From: Tilletia caries
Lineage: Eukaryota; Basidiomycota; Exobasidiomycetes; Tilletiales; Tilletiaceae
Length of the DNA: 64,000 bases
Reading direction: 5' to 3'
NCBI GenBank assembly: GCA_032718865.1
Contig: JALUTQ010000003.1
Span: 650,001 to 714,000 of the forward strand
The translations under genes were made by a program, and so were the position numbers. Shown here one piece after another: positions 33,637-46,390 of this stretch. The notes under the pieces are model-generated. The model did not search any database. It was not told the origin of the DNA and saw nothing but the letters and a program-made list of their open reading frames with translations. How positions within the stretch are numbered: position 1 is the stretch's first letter; each line of letters begins with the position of its first letter.

Positions 33637-35064
33637 TCACGAAGCACCAAGCCGCTGTTGGAGCGGCGCAAGACCGAGTACTGGGTCGCGGAGATAAATC
33701 TTGAACGAGTCGGAGTCCCAACCTCCGAGGAGCTTGATCTCCTCCACCGTGGCGCCGTGGTGCCAGTAGAAAGTCGCGGCGCCGATCCGGAACGAGTGGC
33801 CAGGGAGAGAGGGCAGGCCTGCTCTAGCGAGAGCGTGGCCGAAGACGTCGAGCATTTTGTCTTTGGAGAGCGGGACAAGCCTCCATCCTCGACCGGCCTT
33901 GACTCGGTAAGCGAAGATAGAAGTCGAAGAGTTGTCTGTCGAGGGAGTCGTGTTGAACGACAGGTGATGATGCAGAGCCGAGATCGGGTCGAGCAAATCA
34001 GGTTGGGATGAAAAAACTTTTGTCATGCCGGCGCGTTTCGTCGTTTTCGTCCATGGAAGGTGAAAGGACAAGGCCAGGGCGTCGTCAGGAAGGAGACTCA
34101 TAGCCGAGACAGCTGAGCGAGTAACGTGTCGAGCCGGGTTGAAGAAGTTTTGTGACGGACAGGTCGTTTCCCCCAATCGGCACGCGGCCCAGAAGGTGAC
34201 GAGAGCGCAGGCCCAGACCGCAGCGTCGAGAGGGTTGGAGTCGATGTCTAGCATGGATCGAGCGGCTGCGAGATCGGAGAGTCGGACAGGAGGACGAAGC
34301 GGGAGTTTGTCAGGCGCAAGTCGGGCTATACCTTGGAGCGCGCGGTCAACGAGAGGGAAACGCTTCCACTCGACGCCCCAGATGTCGTGCCATGCTGACA
34401 AGGCGGAGAAGTAGTTGGAGACCGTACCTTTCGCCTTGGAGCCAGCCTGGGTGGAGACGAAGGCGAGAAGGAGCCCTTCAGAGAGAGGGAAGATGTCGAT
34501 CGTTGAGAGTCCGAGTTCGAAGCAGAATCTGAGAAAGGTGCCAAGCGCGTAGCCGTAGTTTGATCGGGTTGAGGGCTTCAGAGACGAGCCGAGTGCTCTT
34601 CCGACAGCCAAGTTGAGAAAAGAAGTACCGGGAAGCTCCTTCCCCGAAGAGAGGGTGAGGACGTTGCGTATCGATCTGCCCGGGCGCCATTTGATAAGGC
34701 GGTCCTCGGGTGGTATGTTCGGAAAGAGAGTTCGTCTGGTCATGTCTTCGTCGGCAGGGAAAGCCGTCGAGTCTAGCGGGGGTGGAAAGGCCGATGGGAT
34801 TAGCAGGTCGACATCGTGGCTCCCCCCGAAGCCGTCGACACTGGAACTCGACATCGACTTGTTCACCCGTTTGGTCTCCTTCAGGAGCCAACTATAGGTC
34901 CCCGGCCGGGACGACATAGGCGGAGACGAGCGGGGGGATTTTGAAAGTTGGCAGGCGAGGGCCAGAAGAGAAGACGCCTCTCGACGGGTCGTCAGCAGGG
35001 TTGAGCTTGGATTCGATGTACTTGATATCGAGTTGTAGTCGATCGTCTCGTTCCATGTCGACAA
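33637..35064 (-). CDS. DIRS-like 2 tyrosine recombinase
   Basis: Uninterrupted frame of up to 475 residues overlapping the RT 3' end by about 170 nt. The core-binding region includes NYGYALGTFLRFCFELGL and NYFSALSAWHDIWGVEW. The catalytic domain has AACRLGETTCPSQ (Arg I), GHSFRIGAATFYWHHGAT (H-x-x-R) and LLGGWDSDSFKIYLRD with the nucleophilic Tyr candidate. All expected catalytic residues are present. It would integrate the element without a target duplication. Confidence 0.83.
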   Translation of the reverse strand: MSTWNETIDYNSISSTSNPSSTLLTTRREASSLLALACQLSKSPRSSPPMSSRPGTYSWLLKETKRVNKSMSSSSVDGFGGSHDVDLLIPSAFPPPLDSTAFPADEDMTRRTLFPNIPPEDRLIKWRPGRSIRNVLTLSSGKELPGTSFLNLAVGRALGSSLKPSTRSNYGYALGTFLRFCFELGLSTIDIFPLSEGLLLAFVSTQAGSKAKGTVSNYFSALSAWHDIWGVEWKRFPLVDRALQGIARLAPDKLPLRPPVRLSDLAAARSMLDIDSNPLDAAVWACALVTFWAACRLGETTCPSQNFFNPARHVTRSAVSAMSLLPDDALALSFHLPWTKTTKRAGMTKVFSSQPDLLDPISALHHHLSFNTTPSTDNSSTSIFAYRVKAGRGWRLVPLSKDKMLDVFGHALARAGLPSLPGHSFRIGAATFYWHHGATVEEIKLLGGWDSDSFKIYLRDPVLGLAPLQQRLGAS

Positions 35065-36776
35065 CGCGCTTGAGGACAGTATTGATCTGTTTTCCCCTGC
35101 TGTGACCCCTCTTGTAGGAGTACAAGACTCCCTGGTTGTCGCTCCTGAAATCGATTATCGAGTTCGAGGCGCCACACGCCTTCGCCGCCAGCAGACCGAA
35201 CTCGAGAGCTATGGCTTCCGCCCAGCCAATGCCTCTCCCATCAGCTTCCCATCCTGGAAGCCACTTCCAAGCCCCCCAAGCTTCGCCGACAATGACCCCG
35301 ATGCCCCATTCGGTGGAGGCGTTGACCCAGACCGTGTTCGGGAACCGTTTCGGAGGGAGAGCATAAGATCGGACGAAAGGGACAATCGACAGGGCCTTGA
35401 CCCAGAACCCGGCTTCCTTCTGGACCTCGACAGGAATGAACCGCTTCTGGTACTGCTTCTCCTCCGGCCAGCTGGCGAGAAAAGAGGCGATCGAGCCGAG
35501 GTGGGGTCGGAGGTCACGAGCCACAAAGGCAACGTGTTGCAGAGAGCCTAGCAGCTTCTGTGTTGTGTGCTTGTCTTGTTGCAGCCCTTTCTCGAAAGGT
35601 GTAGCTCGATCGACGTACTTCTCTGCCTTCTCTCGGGGCAGGACAGCCTTCCTCTCTGGGATGTTGAAGACCCATCCGATATACTTCGGGTCGGCCTTGA
35701 AATCAACCGTCTTATCTGGATTCCAGGGGAAGTCCAGCTCTCTTGTCGCAGCGAGGATGTCGTTGATCGTGATTGTTGGGTCCAGGCGAATGGTAAAGAA
35801 GTCGTCTACCCACTTGAGGACTCTGATCCGACCGGCGAGACGAGCTTTGAGAATCGCCTTGGTAGCATCGCCGACGAGACCCCAGACACCTGTGGCCGAC
35901 GCTAGGCCAAAGCCCAAGAAGAAGTCGATATAGAAAGTGTCGTCGTCAAGACACACGACGAGACCGGGGAGCTGAGATAGACGAGCCAAGCATCCGCGGA
36001 AGGCTTCGGAAGCATCCATCGTCGCTCCTTCGACTGTGGTCGGCAGCGAGTTGAGAAGCTTGAAGACGTCTGATACCGAGTCCCACCCGGTGAGGAATTC
36101 GTCGGAATCGATGTATGCGTTGATGCTGTTGTAGCCGAGGGATCTTTTCGCCTTCTCCTTCTTCGGGTGCGAGAAGTCCTGGATGAGTCGGACCTTCCCA
36201 TTTGGTTTCGGGATGATTCCGAGAGGGCTGGACTGGAAAGGTCCCAAGATTTGCTCGACTTCCTCCTTCGAATAGGGCCCTGCCCACCGGCCCTTCTCCA
36301 CCTCTTTTTGCAGCAATGTCGATCAGTGCCTGCCGATTGTCTCGAGCCGAGGCATGATTCGTCGGCGTGATCGTCTTGTTGATCCGCGGCACGCCGAAGT
36401 CGAACCCATCTCGAAGGCCGTCCACAGTGGTCTGGAAAGCGTCGAGAAGGTTGTATTGTTTGAGGGCGGACGCGAAACCCTCAGAGCTGAGGGGCCGCCC
36501 CTTGCCCGCTAGGTCGGGTCGGAGCTGGAGTAGCAAGTTGGCACTGCTGCGCTCCATGTGCTCGGGAACCGCAGAGCGAGCATTCGTGTACCCAGCACGA
36601 CCCTCCTGTCTCGGCGCGGGGGCAGATGCCTCGGTTGAAGCGCATGCAGAGCGAGGCTTGGTCGGATTCCCGGAAGAGGTGTCCGAGATCGTTCCGATAG
36701 GCATAGCAGGATGATCGACCGGGCGGGGTGGCACGGCAGGAGATGAAGTTGTGGCCTGGTGAGGCTCCCTTCCCAC
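34892..36776 (-). pseudogene. DIRS-like 2 reverse transcriptase - RNase H
   Basis: The upstream part (from about 36776) reads FDFGVPRINKTITPTNHASA in one frame and then shifts at the A5 run 36305-36309 into the main RT frame. RT motifs: KPNGKVRLIQDFSHP, GATMDASEAFRGCLA, and catalytic LKWVDDFFTI. RNase H shows WGIGVIVGEAWG, DFRSDNQGVLYSYKRG and ESKLNPADDPSRG. One base is the only break, so the element may be nearly intact or translated by a frameshift. It overlaps Gag upstream. Confidence 0.83.
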
Positions 36777-38484
36777 ACATGATGCAGACAGACGCTCCTC
36801 GGTAGGTGCGGGTTTCCGCCGAGGAGCTTGCCGGAAAGGGCTGCTGTTGCTGTCGAGGTGGCTGCTTGTGCTTTGAGCTCGAGGCCTGCTGCGTGTGAGA
36901 GGTCGACGAGTGCGCTTGCGAGGAGGATGAGGCTTGGTGCTGCATCACCGTGGACGGCTGCTCGGTGAAGGCGTCTGACTCCTTGAGGATCATGACGTGC
37001 TCCCAGATGGGATCCTGCCACTTCGAGGGGTCGAATCGACGCTCGCCCGCTGGAGTTGTATACCAGTTATGCCGCATCAGCGCGACGTACTTGGCCATCA
37101 TTGGCCATCGGCGCTTCGCTCGGTCGTCCTTAGCGCAGCGAAGGTAGGCCAACTCCCATATGTCCGCCTCCTCTTGAAGTAGCTGTCGCTTGATGGGGTC
37201 GACCTCGGCCTTCGCCAGATCTTTGAGGATGTCGATCTGGCTGTCGGTGGCGCGCGAGAACTGCTCGTAATTGAGCTGCTCGTCGTCCATTCGTTCCTTG
37301 GCGAGAGGAATGTCCGCACCGAGGGTCTCGAGGAGTCGTTTGCTTGTGTCGGTCTGGGAGGAGTACTTGGTGAAGCCCGCCGCGATGCCCTCCTTCGTGA
37401 AATGCCACAGAGGCACCAACTGGGACGAGGTCATCTTGGTGACGACAGCCGGACTCGGGAGCAGGATGAAGTTGTCGAGTATCGCCGATTTTGAGTACCC
37501 GACAGGTCGCTGGATCACCGGAGGTTGCGAGGAGAGACGAGGCAGCGAGGGAGCATGTTGAGACGCATGAGGAGGAGCGCCTCTCTCATGGCTTGTCGTC
37601 GAGGCTCCTGGAGGATGAGGGTGAGCACTGGACTGTGAAGACGAACCAGCTTCGACGCGAGACGAGCCAAGAGTCGGGGGGTTGCCGCTCTGTTGTCGTT
37701 CTTGTTCGAGGCCGGATTGTATGCTGGTATCGTCCCCCGGAACCTTGTCCATGTTCGCCAGCGAGGCGATGAGGTTGGAGCGGCTGTTTGGCGAGAACTG
37801 TGTGAAAGCGTCGATCAGAGCCTTGATGGACGGGTTCGGGGGAGGAGTCGACGAGCGGGCTGGTGTGCTGGTCGACTGAGCGGTGCTCGCTGTGCTCGAG
37901 GATTGCTGGGCATCTGTCGGCCCTGTGCGAGCTGCTTGGGGCTCCACCCGAGCTTGCTTCTGCGCCGGCTGCTTTGTGGCGTCACCGGGCTTGGAGGCTT
38001 GTCGAGTCCTCTTCGATGCGGAAGTCTGGGCAGGTGTTGAGCCCACAGTCGAGGCCTGGACGAGAGACAAGCAAGTAGCCGAGACAAGCAAGAGTCAGTG
38101 TTCGAGTTCGAGAACGAGGGCAAGAATAGAGACGAGATCGCGGGACAAGGTCAAGGGGATCGAGACAGGAGACGAGACAGGGCAAGGGGAACTCACTGTA
38201 GCTGTTGCTGGGAGTATCGAGACCGAGCTAGGGCCAGCTGGAGTTGAACCAGTGGCGGACGAGGTCGAGGTGTTCGGATTCGTAGACGTGCCGGAGCTGG
38301 CTGCTTGAAGAGCTTCACCGTGAGCGACGTCTTTGTCGCGAGCTTGCGCGTAGGCTTGGAGGGTGCCTTGCTGCTGCTGTTGTTGTATGTCGGAAGCAGC
38401 TTGTCGTGCGCGGAGTTGAGCAGCTGCCAGAGCGCGCGCAATGGCGGCCTGGTCAGCCGAGGAACCTTCCTGTCCTTCGGACAT
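36481..38484 (-). CDS. DIRS-like 2 Gag-like protein
   Basis: Two exons, 38484-38197 and 38055-36481, with a 141-nt phase-0 intron (donor GTGAGT, acceptor CGTCCAG), giving about 620 residues. The N-terminus is Gln/Ala-rich, followed by a long Ser/Thr/Pro-rich linker. A helical middle region (PLWHFTKEGIAAGFTKYSS and YVALMRHNWYTTPAGERRF) is followed by a C-terminal cysteine-rich region (CIMCGKGASPGHNFISC, CMRFNRGICPRAETGGSC, CSLCGSRAHGAQQC) resembling RNA-binding zinc motifs. The stop at 36481 lies inside the start of the RT frame. Confidence 0.72.
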
Positions 38485-39278
38485 TGTAGACTGTTGTAAA
38501 GAAAAGAGAATCGAGTGGACGAGTCAAGGTAGCGAGGCGACCGATCCTTTCTACAGAGGAGAGGTCGGGCCAGGAAGGATGGTGGTTATCGTCATCCTTC
38601 TGGCCCGAGCTCGAGATCGACAAGAGCAGGGTCGTGTCACGCGACGCGACGTGATCATGATCATTGTGACATGGCAAGCCATAGGGTTCCCCGAACTCTA
38701 CCAACGTTTTCGGGTCGAGGGTCTGACACTGACTTTTGATCGTCTGAAAGGCGAAAGCTGACTGGCTGACATCTGTTAAAGCGTCAAAGCGTCACAGCGT
38801 TAAAGTGAAGTTGTTAGATACGAGAGCCTCGAATGCACAATAGTTTCTAAGCGTACAAGTGATGGGACAAAGGAACGCAGAAAAGAAAGTACGCCTGAGA
38901 GGAGGACTAGAGAGGAAGCTGCTATGGTGGGTGGGCCTATCGAGGCCGAGGAAGGAGAGGCACAGAGCTCTGAGGCAGGTGATCTCGAGGGCGAAGTGAG
39001 CGTCGTCAGATTGAGGTGACTCATGATTACCTGACTGGGGGCGTTCAGACCCCTCTCTCTTCCTTTTCTATATCCATCCTTACCGAATAGGCAATGGAAC
39101 AAGGTTTTATTCACATCAATGCCAATTATAGCTACAGTATAAACAGAGCCACAGAAGTCGTTCCCCCACTCGTCACGAGTGCTTAAATGTGTTTCTGTGA
39201 TGCGAGAGACTGAGAAGGGTGAAGGCTATGTGGCCCGGCTTGAAGTCATGAAGGAGACGTGTTGCATGATCTCGGGAC
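38485..39278. other. Upstream flank of DIRS-like 2, no gene seen
   Basis: Contains an inverted pair around CCTTTCTACAG...GTCATCCTTCTGG near 38560-38605 but no ORF or RNA gene that I can support. Confidence 0.45.
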
Positions 39279-39281
39279 TCA

Positions 39282-39894
39282 CGTAGCAGATGATGTTGCT
39301 GGTCCTTGGCGGACAGAATGCGTTCCTCGAGGCGAGTGCACCGAATGGTGTTCTCTGTTGCCGTTCGCCGCTGCCGTCTTGGACTTGTCCTTCTTGTCCT
39401 GCCGTCGCTGCTTCGCGAGCTCCCCCTTGGGCGTGCGGAGGGTCACCGCCTCACCGGTCATGTCGACGACTGTTTCGTTCTCTTTCTTGTTGATGCTATT
39501 GGAAATGAAGACGGTGCCGGGCGAGCGAAGACGAACCGGAGAACGACTTGTTGCATCCTGGTCACTGGCATTTGTGCGGGCGCTGACCAGAGCACGCGGG
39601 TGTGAACCGTCAAAGCGGAGTGCTGTAAAGAGAAACTCTCACCGATTGTCAGTACAGCTGCTAGACCCCACAACAATCATAAGTAGACTCACCCAGATGG
39701 AGCTCTTCCAGCCAGGTTGGGAGTGGGAGAAAGGATGTAGACCTTGCCTCGGTGCCAGGGCAGATGACAGCGTCCAATGATGAGCTTGCAGAACGACCAG
39801 CGGCGCCGCCAGTAGGGAAAGAAGGTCGGAACGAGGGGTTGCCGTTCCCTTGCTCGTCATTTTGCGATCCCGCCGTCAACGACCGCCTGGGCAA
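39282..39894 (-). pseudogene. Unidentified 3' gene tail in the mosaic
   Basis: Two exon-like pieces on the minus strand: one ending PLPTWLEELHLG with a GTGAGT donor, then, after TTCTCTTTACAG, a frame reading LRFDGSHPRALVSART and ETVVDMTGEAVTLRTPKGEL to a stop at 39282. The coherent splice pair suggests a real gene's last exons. No family recognised. It follows the UDP-galactopyranose mutase piece on the same strand. Confidence 0.45.
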
Positions 39895-39991
39895 GTTTTT
39901 CGGATCGTGCTCGGCGTGCCCGGCTTATGTCCGCTCTTCTTCCCAGACTCGTATCCCTCTCCATCCGCCATCGCCGTCGCCCCCGTCGGAT

Positions 39992-40894
<903 letters not shown>

Positions 40895-40975
40895 CTGTAG
40901 AAAGAGAGGGTGCGCACGTCCAGGAGGAGAGACGCGTCAGTTTCCGAGCGCGTCGCATGAAAAAATGAAGAACCC

Positions 40976-43900
40976 TGAGTCACAACTGCGACAACTTCTC
41001 GTTCAGCTCCGGCACGACCTCCGTCTTCTCCTGGAACACAAACACGCTCAGCAGCGCAACGACCTCGTCCGGCTGATAGGCCGCAAAGACATTGTTCACG
41101 ATGAGCTCCGTCAGCACGAGCTCGTTGACCGAGTTGATCTCGCATGCGACTCGGCCTTTCAGGAGGACGCTCTCGTTGAGCGGGTCGACAAAGTGGAGCG
41201 TTTGGAGCACTTGGATCCGTTGTTCGTAGTCTGGCAGGAGCTCGAGGTTCTGATCGGAGATGCTCATTCGGAGCGAGGCGATCTCACGATGGAGACGCTT
41301 GCGTTTGTCTACAGTTGCGTACTGAGAAAGGGAAACACAACACAGGGTTCAGACTCTCGTCGAGGGTCACCTTGCAGGTGAGGAGCGGCAATCGGAGAGT
41401 GGCCCTCGAAACTCACGTCTTTGGCGAAGTCCTCCTTTCCTAGGATATACGACTGCTGTGCGATCTTCGAGACGTACCCGTCGCGAGCCCGTAATGCTTC
41501 TTGGAAGTCAAGTTTCCGAAGCTTGGACCACTCCACCTCCGGAATGACGCCTTGCTCCGACCACTCCAGAAGGTAAGGGATCATCGCGTTCACCGCGCCT
41601 TGCATGGCAGAGATACGATGGGCCATGATCATCGATGGCTCGATCTGCGATACCAGAAGAGAAGCGAGTGTGAGCACAGAGTCGGAGGATGGAAGCACCC
41701 GGGTATCAAGCTCACCTTGACTACATGTTTGGTGACCAGGACGATACTTGTGAGCGGTACCTCCACAAGATCGTACACGAGGCCGTCCAGGACACGCCCC
41801 TTGAGCGTCGGGTTCCACAGTGGCGGCTTCGAATTCTCCGCGACGTCTTTGAGATTGTGAGAAAAAAGAAAAAGAAAAAATATCATGCGCACGATGTCAG
41901 CCGACACAAGCAGACTGCAGTACAGTTCGGTCTTCCGGTACCAAAAGGAAGCTCACCGAGAGTCTTTGACTTCCGCTCAGGGGTGACAGTGGCCAATGTA
42001 AGGAATAGCCGACTGTTGATCTGCTTAACAATCACCGCTCCGTCGTTCTCAAAGAGCTGGCTGGCCACGATGAAAGTTCGTCAATAAGCTGAACTGTCGC
42101 AAATGAACGCACAGTAGAAAAGGGTAGGACACTCACATGATCCCTCACAAGCACGATCCTTCCCGACGCCATATTCTTGCTCCCCTGCTGCTGATCAAGC
42201 GCCGTCTGCAACATGCCCAGATTCGACACGTCCGCGCTGTAGCACAAGTTATGGAAGCGCTCCCACTCCGCTTCCCACTCCGGGTCCGGCCACCTTGGCC
42301 AACTGGTTCAACTGTCGCTCGATATCCTTGACCTTGTTCTGCTGGTCGGGCAGCATCTTCTGTGATGCGTTTTCCGAGAAGGACCGCTTGATCATTTCTT
42401 CGACCTTTAGTGCCTCTACGCGCAGCAGGTTCAGGGTCATGTTGTATGTCAGTCGGAATTGAGACTGCAGCTTCGTCGGTTGCCCCAGGAGCATTGTTTG
42501 CCGTTTGGAGCGGGCCGGACTGTGAATGGAGTAGAGGGGTCATGAGCAACACGAAGCACAAGAACCAGCCGATGCCAACACTCACTTCGGGCAAGGTATC
42601 TGATGAATTGATGATCACAACCTGTGGTATCCAGTCCACGACGACTGGCTCGACCAGACATTTGTGTGTACTGGTGCAGGAAATGAAATAGGATCAGAGA
42701 CGAAGCTAGATGCAGATGTTTGAACTGGGTAACAACCTACCTCTCCAGCAAGCAGGTCCCGGAACCCACGACCATCGTGCTTCCGAGTATTCGAGAAAAT
42801 AACGCACCGCGCTGGCATGTTGACTCCCTGCGAGTACAGTACCGGAAAGAGTCGGCTCTGGCTCGCTTGCGCAAGTTTTGCGTTATGTGTAAGAGCTCAC
42901 CATGGCAAACGTCTCTGTGGCGAAGAGGACCTTGACCAATCCGCGCTGGAACAAAATCTCCACAACTCCCTTCACGATGGGAAGAAGGCCGCCGTGATGG
43001 ACACCGATGCCTCGGCTCAGGAGTTCCCGCATGCGTAGAATCTGCGGCAACTTCTTGTCGGATCCTAAGTAAGGAAGGGAAAAGATCGTTCAGCGTCGTT
43101 GCATCTCAAGGATTTGGAGATCCCCTTTGCGCACTGACCTTTCAACCTCGTCAAGCTCTTCTCAATCACGATATGAACCTCGCCTTTCTCCCTCGCAGTA
43201 CACAGATCCGTATTCGGCATGCTACCCGCATACTCCTCGCATCTCTTCTTGCTGAAGACGAACGTGACCACAGGAAGGAGCTCCTTCTTGCGCAGTAGAC
43301 CGATCAGATGACCCAGACTTGCTTATCGCCCCGTCCGCCCGTGTTGCTGTTGGAATGACTCCCACGACCACCGCCGCCTACTGCGTTGTGGATCGCACCA
43401 CGGGCAGCGTGCATCGCTCCGCGGCCTCTTCCTCGCGAGTTGGCGCCAGCAGCGCCCCCGCCCCTTCCGCCTCGTGTACCACCGCGTTGTCCCGCAGCAG
43501 CTCCACATCGTGCAGCTGGATGATTGAGGGGAAGGAGCCCAGCAGCTTCGCGTTCTTTATCTTGTCGACGCCGGAGTGCTTCGCCGGCTTCTCGCATGCC
43601 TCCGGTCTGGAATTGGCCGTTGGCATCGACGATTTTGTGAAGCTCTTTCCCGGCGTAGAGGAAGTGCTCGAGTGGGACAGCTCTCTTGGGAGTAGAGATG
43701 ACGTAGATGTCCTTCTTCTTCGTCCGGCCCACCCAATCAGCGAATTCTGTGGAGCGCCGACTGTCAGTTGAAGTGCATTGAAAGAATGAACGTCAACAGT
43801 GCGTGGGAGATCTCACCTTTGGTGTTCGGCACGGTGGCGGAGAGAAGGATCAAGTTGACGTGGCTCGGACACAGGATGATGACTTCTTCCCAGACGACAC

Positions 43901-44487
43901 CACGCTGCGAACAGAAGAATGCAGAATCAGTGAGGGAAGCAAAGCTATGGGAAGCCTTTCGGACGCGAACTCACCTCTAGATCGTTGACATAGTGCACCT
44001 CGTCGAAGATCACAAACTCTATGTCTCGAATCAGATCCGCACCACGATAGACTGCAGAATCGCCGTACTTGAGTAAGTTTCATTGACGCTACCGAGCAGA
44101 GCACGCAAACTACGTACGCATGCTTCTGAGAATCTCCGTTGTCATGATGAGGCAAGGCGCTTCCGGGTTGATCTGGACATCACCGGTCAGGATGCCGACG
44201 TTCTGGGCACCGAAGGTCTGCTTGAAGTCGCGGAACTTCTGATTCGACAGTGCCTTGATCGGCGAGGTGTAAATGCATCTTTGTGGAAGGAATGAAGATG
44301 TGAGCAACTATGCATCCTCCGCAAGGTTCGTCTGAAGAACTAACCTTGTTATGTGTTTCATCGCCAAGGCAATCGCATACTCAGCGACCACCGTTTTTCC
44401 AGCCGAAGTGTGCGCTCCGACGAAGACGCTGTCGCCTTGCTCAAGGATGGAGGGGAGACGGTCGCGTGTTGCAGACCTGTTTCCCAC
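40976..44487 (-). pseudogene. SKI2: SKI2-type DExH RNA helicase, truncated and frameshifted
   Basis: Multi-exon minus-strand remnant that still has its GT-AG introns. Motifs in order: [11 protein letters not shown] (Walker A), [43 protein letters not shown] (DEVH), [29 protein letters not shown], an RGG-like insert, [42 protein letters not shown] (motif VI, Gly changed to Ser) and PTKLQSQFRLTYNM. It ends in LLPDYEQRIQVLQTLHFVD and EVVALLSVFVFQEK, missing the last about 200 residues. Frame breaks lie near 43317, near 42640 and at 42282-42284. Ski2 works with the cytoplasmic exosome; this copy cannot. Confidence 0.88.
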
Positions 44488-44580
44488 TCGATGGCGCGGA
44501 CGTCCTGGAAGTGGGATGGGTGGGTGACGCGTTCGTTGAGGATGATTTTGGCGGCTTGCCATCCGGGGGGTATTTATGTA
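44488..44580 (-). pseudogene. Short diflavin-reductase-like fragment (Tah18/NDOR1)
   Basis: One frame reads [20 protein letters not shown] followed by AIEW, matching the N-x-R-V-T-x-x-x-HFQDVR signature that opens the FAD domain of NDOR1/Tah18 diflavin reductases. Only about 30 residues are present, joined to the SKI2 start on the same strand. Identity rests on a short motif. Confidence 0.5.
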
Positions 44581-44894
44581 GGTCGATGATGGGCTGCTGC
44601 GCCTTTTTGCTCATGCTGGATGTGAATTCAAGAGGGTGAGATTATCTAAATCCGCATCACTGCTATGTCAAACTGGGGCTTCTACGTTATCGGTCGGTCC
44701 TGAGACTGCGTCGTCCCTATATCTTTTTCTCTCCCGAACGTCGAGATGACGTGTCGCAAGAGTGATGATAACCGTTACCTGCGGTGTGTAATAATCGATC
44801 AGTCAGTCATGTTCCGTAGCAAGGCGCAGAGATGGAGAAGGGGCCATCGCGACTCACCACTGCTACACAGATCAAAGCGATCATTACCCTTCTT

Positions 44895-45191
44895 GAACCT
44901 GGGCGCATCCGTGGCCGGGTAGAGCACACTGGACCACCACGAATTGACCACGTTGGACCAGAGGTTCATCGAAGCAAGCACCATAGCCCGCTCCTGGTCG
45001 TCGTCCCTCATTACGTCGTCCGCCCGTTCCGCAACCTGAGCCCGTTGCATTCGAACCCGACTGACCAAAGCCTGTCGCTGACGGGCGATCTTGCTCGCCA
45101 CTCCGTCGGCGTACTTGATCGTCTCCAAGAATTGCGCCCGCTGCAGGTCCATCTCGCGTGCAATCTGACCTGCCACGGTCTCCAATTTCTT
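44895..45191 (-). pseudogene. Coiled-coil exon fragment
   Basis: After a TTTGCAG acceptor the minus strand encodes KKLETVAGQIAREMDLQRA, a Gln/Arg-rich helical stretch, and NLWSNVVNSWWSSVLYPATD, with a possible donor (AAGG|GTAATG) near 44895. The LET-x-AGQI motif also occurs in the gene at 50871-51848. No known family. Confidence 0.4.
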
Positions 45192-45423
45192 CTGCAAACT
45201 CTCCTAACTGGATGGGAACCGATAGGGTTCTGGTCAGTTATACTCGCTCCAAGCAGGATTCCAGGAGAAGGACGAGAAAAAAACATACCATCGGTGGACT
45301 TCCGTCTTGGTCACTCGCAGACGGTACAACGGAATTGTGCATCCTACAGCGTCTGCCTTGACTTTGTCCTTCCGCAACTTATGCTTCTTGGTTTCCGCCC
45401 TGTATACCCAAGGCTCGGCAACT

Positions 45424-46010
45424 TACCAACTTACCTAACTGCAACTGCGGGTAAGTTAACTTAATCTAGTTAAACTGTGACTAAACTGCGGGCGGCGGAG
45501 CCTCTGGAAAAATTAAGTCAACTTAAACTGTATGGGCCCGGACACGGTAACTTATAGTCACTAGAAGTTGCCGTTCGCAAGCCGAAGATTTGACCCAACT
45601 AAAGTTACTCACAGCTACTTACAGTGCGAACTTATAGCTACTTATAGTTACTTACAGTTACTTAAAGTTACTCACAGTGCGCACAGTAACTAATCACAAC
45701 TATGGTAGTCAACTATTAATAACTGTATCCGGTAACTAACAATAACTGGAACAATTAACTGTTAACAACTGTGCCCACAGTAACTAATAATAACTGTAAC
45801 AAGTAACTGAAAATAACTAAAAAGCATGAGTCTTTGGAGGTAGTCAAGAGAGGAAACATGTACGAGCGAGCTCGGAGGCGGCAAAGTAGGTGCCTGAAGG
45901 CAAGCTGGAATAGTACCAGACATCGTGAGGTAGATATCGCGTGAATTGGGTGACTGAGACGCGATTAAGTGACTATAAATAACTGTAAGTAACGTATAGT
46001 GACAGGCGCA
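45424..46010. repeat. TAACT/AGTTA-rich degenerate repeat
   Basis: Dense, imperfect repeats of TAACTGT, AGTTACTTA and similar. The left part (AAACTGTGACTAAACTGCGG followed by GCG) recurs in the same orientation at 61148-61265. Confidence 0.75.
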
Positions 46011-46203
46011 AAATTCTTCCCACTAAAAGGCAATCTCCTCATTTCAGGAAGCTTACACCACATTGTAATCAGAACTACAAACCTGAGCTCAGACAGTTAC
46101 AACTGATTTGTTGCTTTTCCCACGCGGCGCGTTAGAAACCTTACAAACCACGCTATGGGAGGCAGCTTCGTCCTACGCACACACCGTCGCCGGGCCGGCA
46201 CGG

Positions 46204-46390
46204 TCACCTGGGCGGGGGGACTTCGCCCCCCGGACCCCCCAATGCCATACATAGTCGTGACCTTTATGTAACCAACCTTTGCACCTGCCTGTCTTGGAAG
46301 CAACACATTTCTTCAACCCAGACGACTGATGCAACTTCGTACCTTTGGACTTTGGGGGTCCGGGGGGCAGAGCCCCCCCTGCCCAGCTGA
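46204..46390. mobile_element. Short element bounded by inverted GC hairpins
   Basis: Left end CCTGGGCGGGGGGACTTCGC (the stem continues with CCCCCGGACCCC) and, in reverse at 46347-46390, GCTGGGCAGGGGGGGCTCTG. The two about 40-bp ends are inverted and related to the hairpin at 24832. The about 100 bp between them is noncoding. This fits a MITE-sized unit of about 187 bp; no target duplication was recognised. Confidence 0.5.

Larger units (their letters stand above)
33250..38800 (-). mobile_element. DIRS-like retroelement 2
   Basis: Gag, RT-RNase H and tyrosine recombinase in order on the minus strand, better preserved than element 1 and with an unrelated Gag. Ends were not resolved; no inverted repeats were evident by eye, so it may be of the Ngaro type with split repeats. 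Boundaries are approximate. Confidence 0.75.

Noticed and set aside
45540..45830. TAACT repeats as telomeric DNA
   Set aside because: Units are degenerate and of variable length, and lack the TTAGGG-type G-rich strand.
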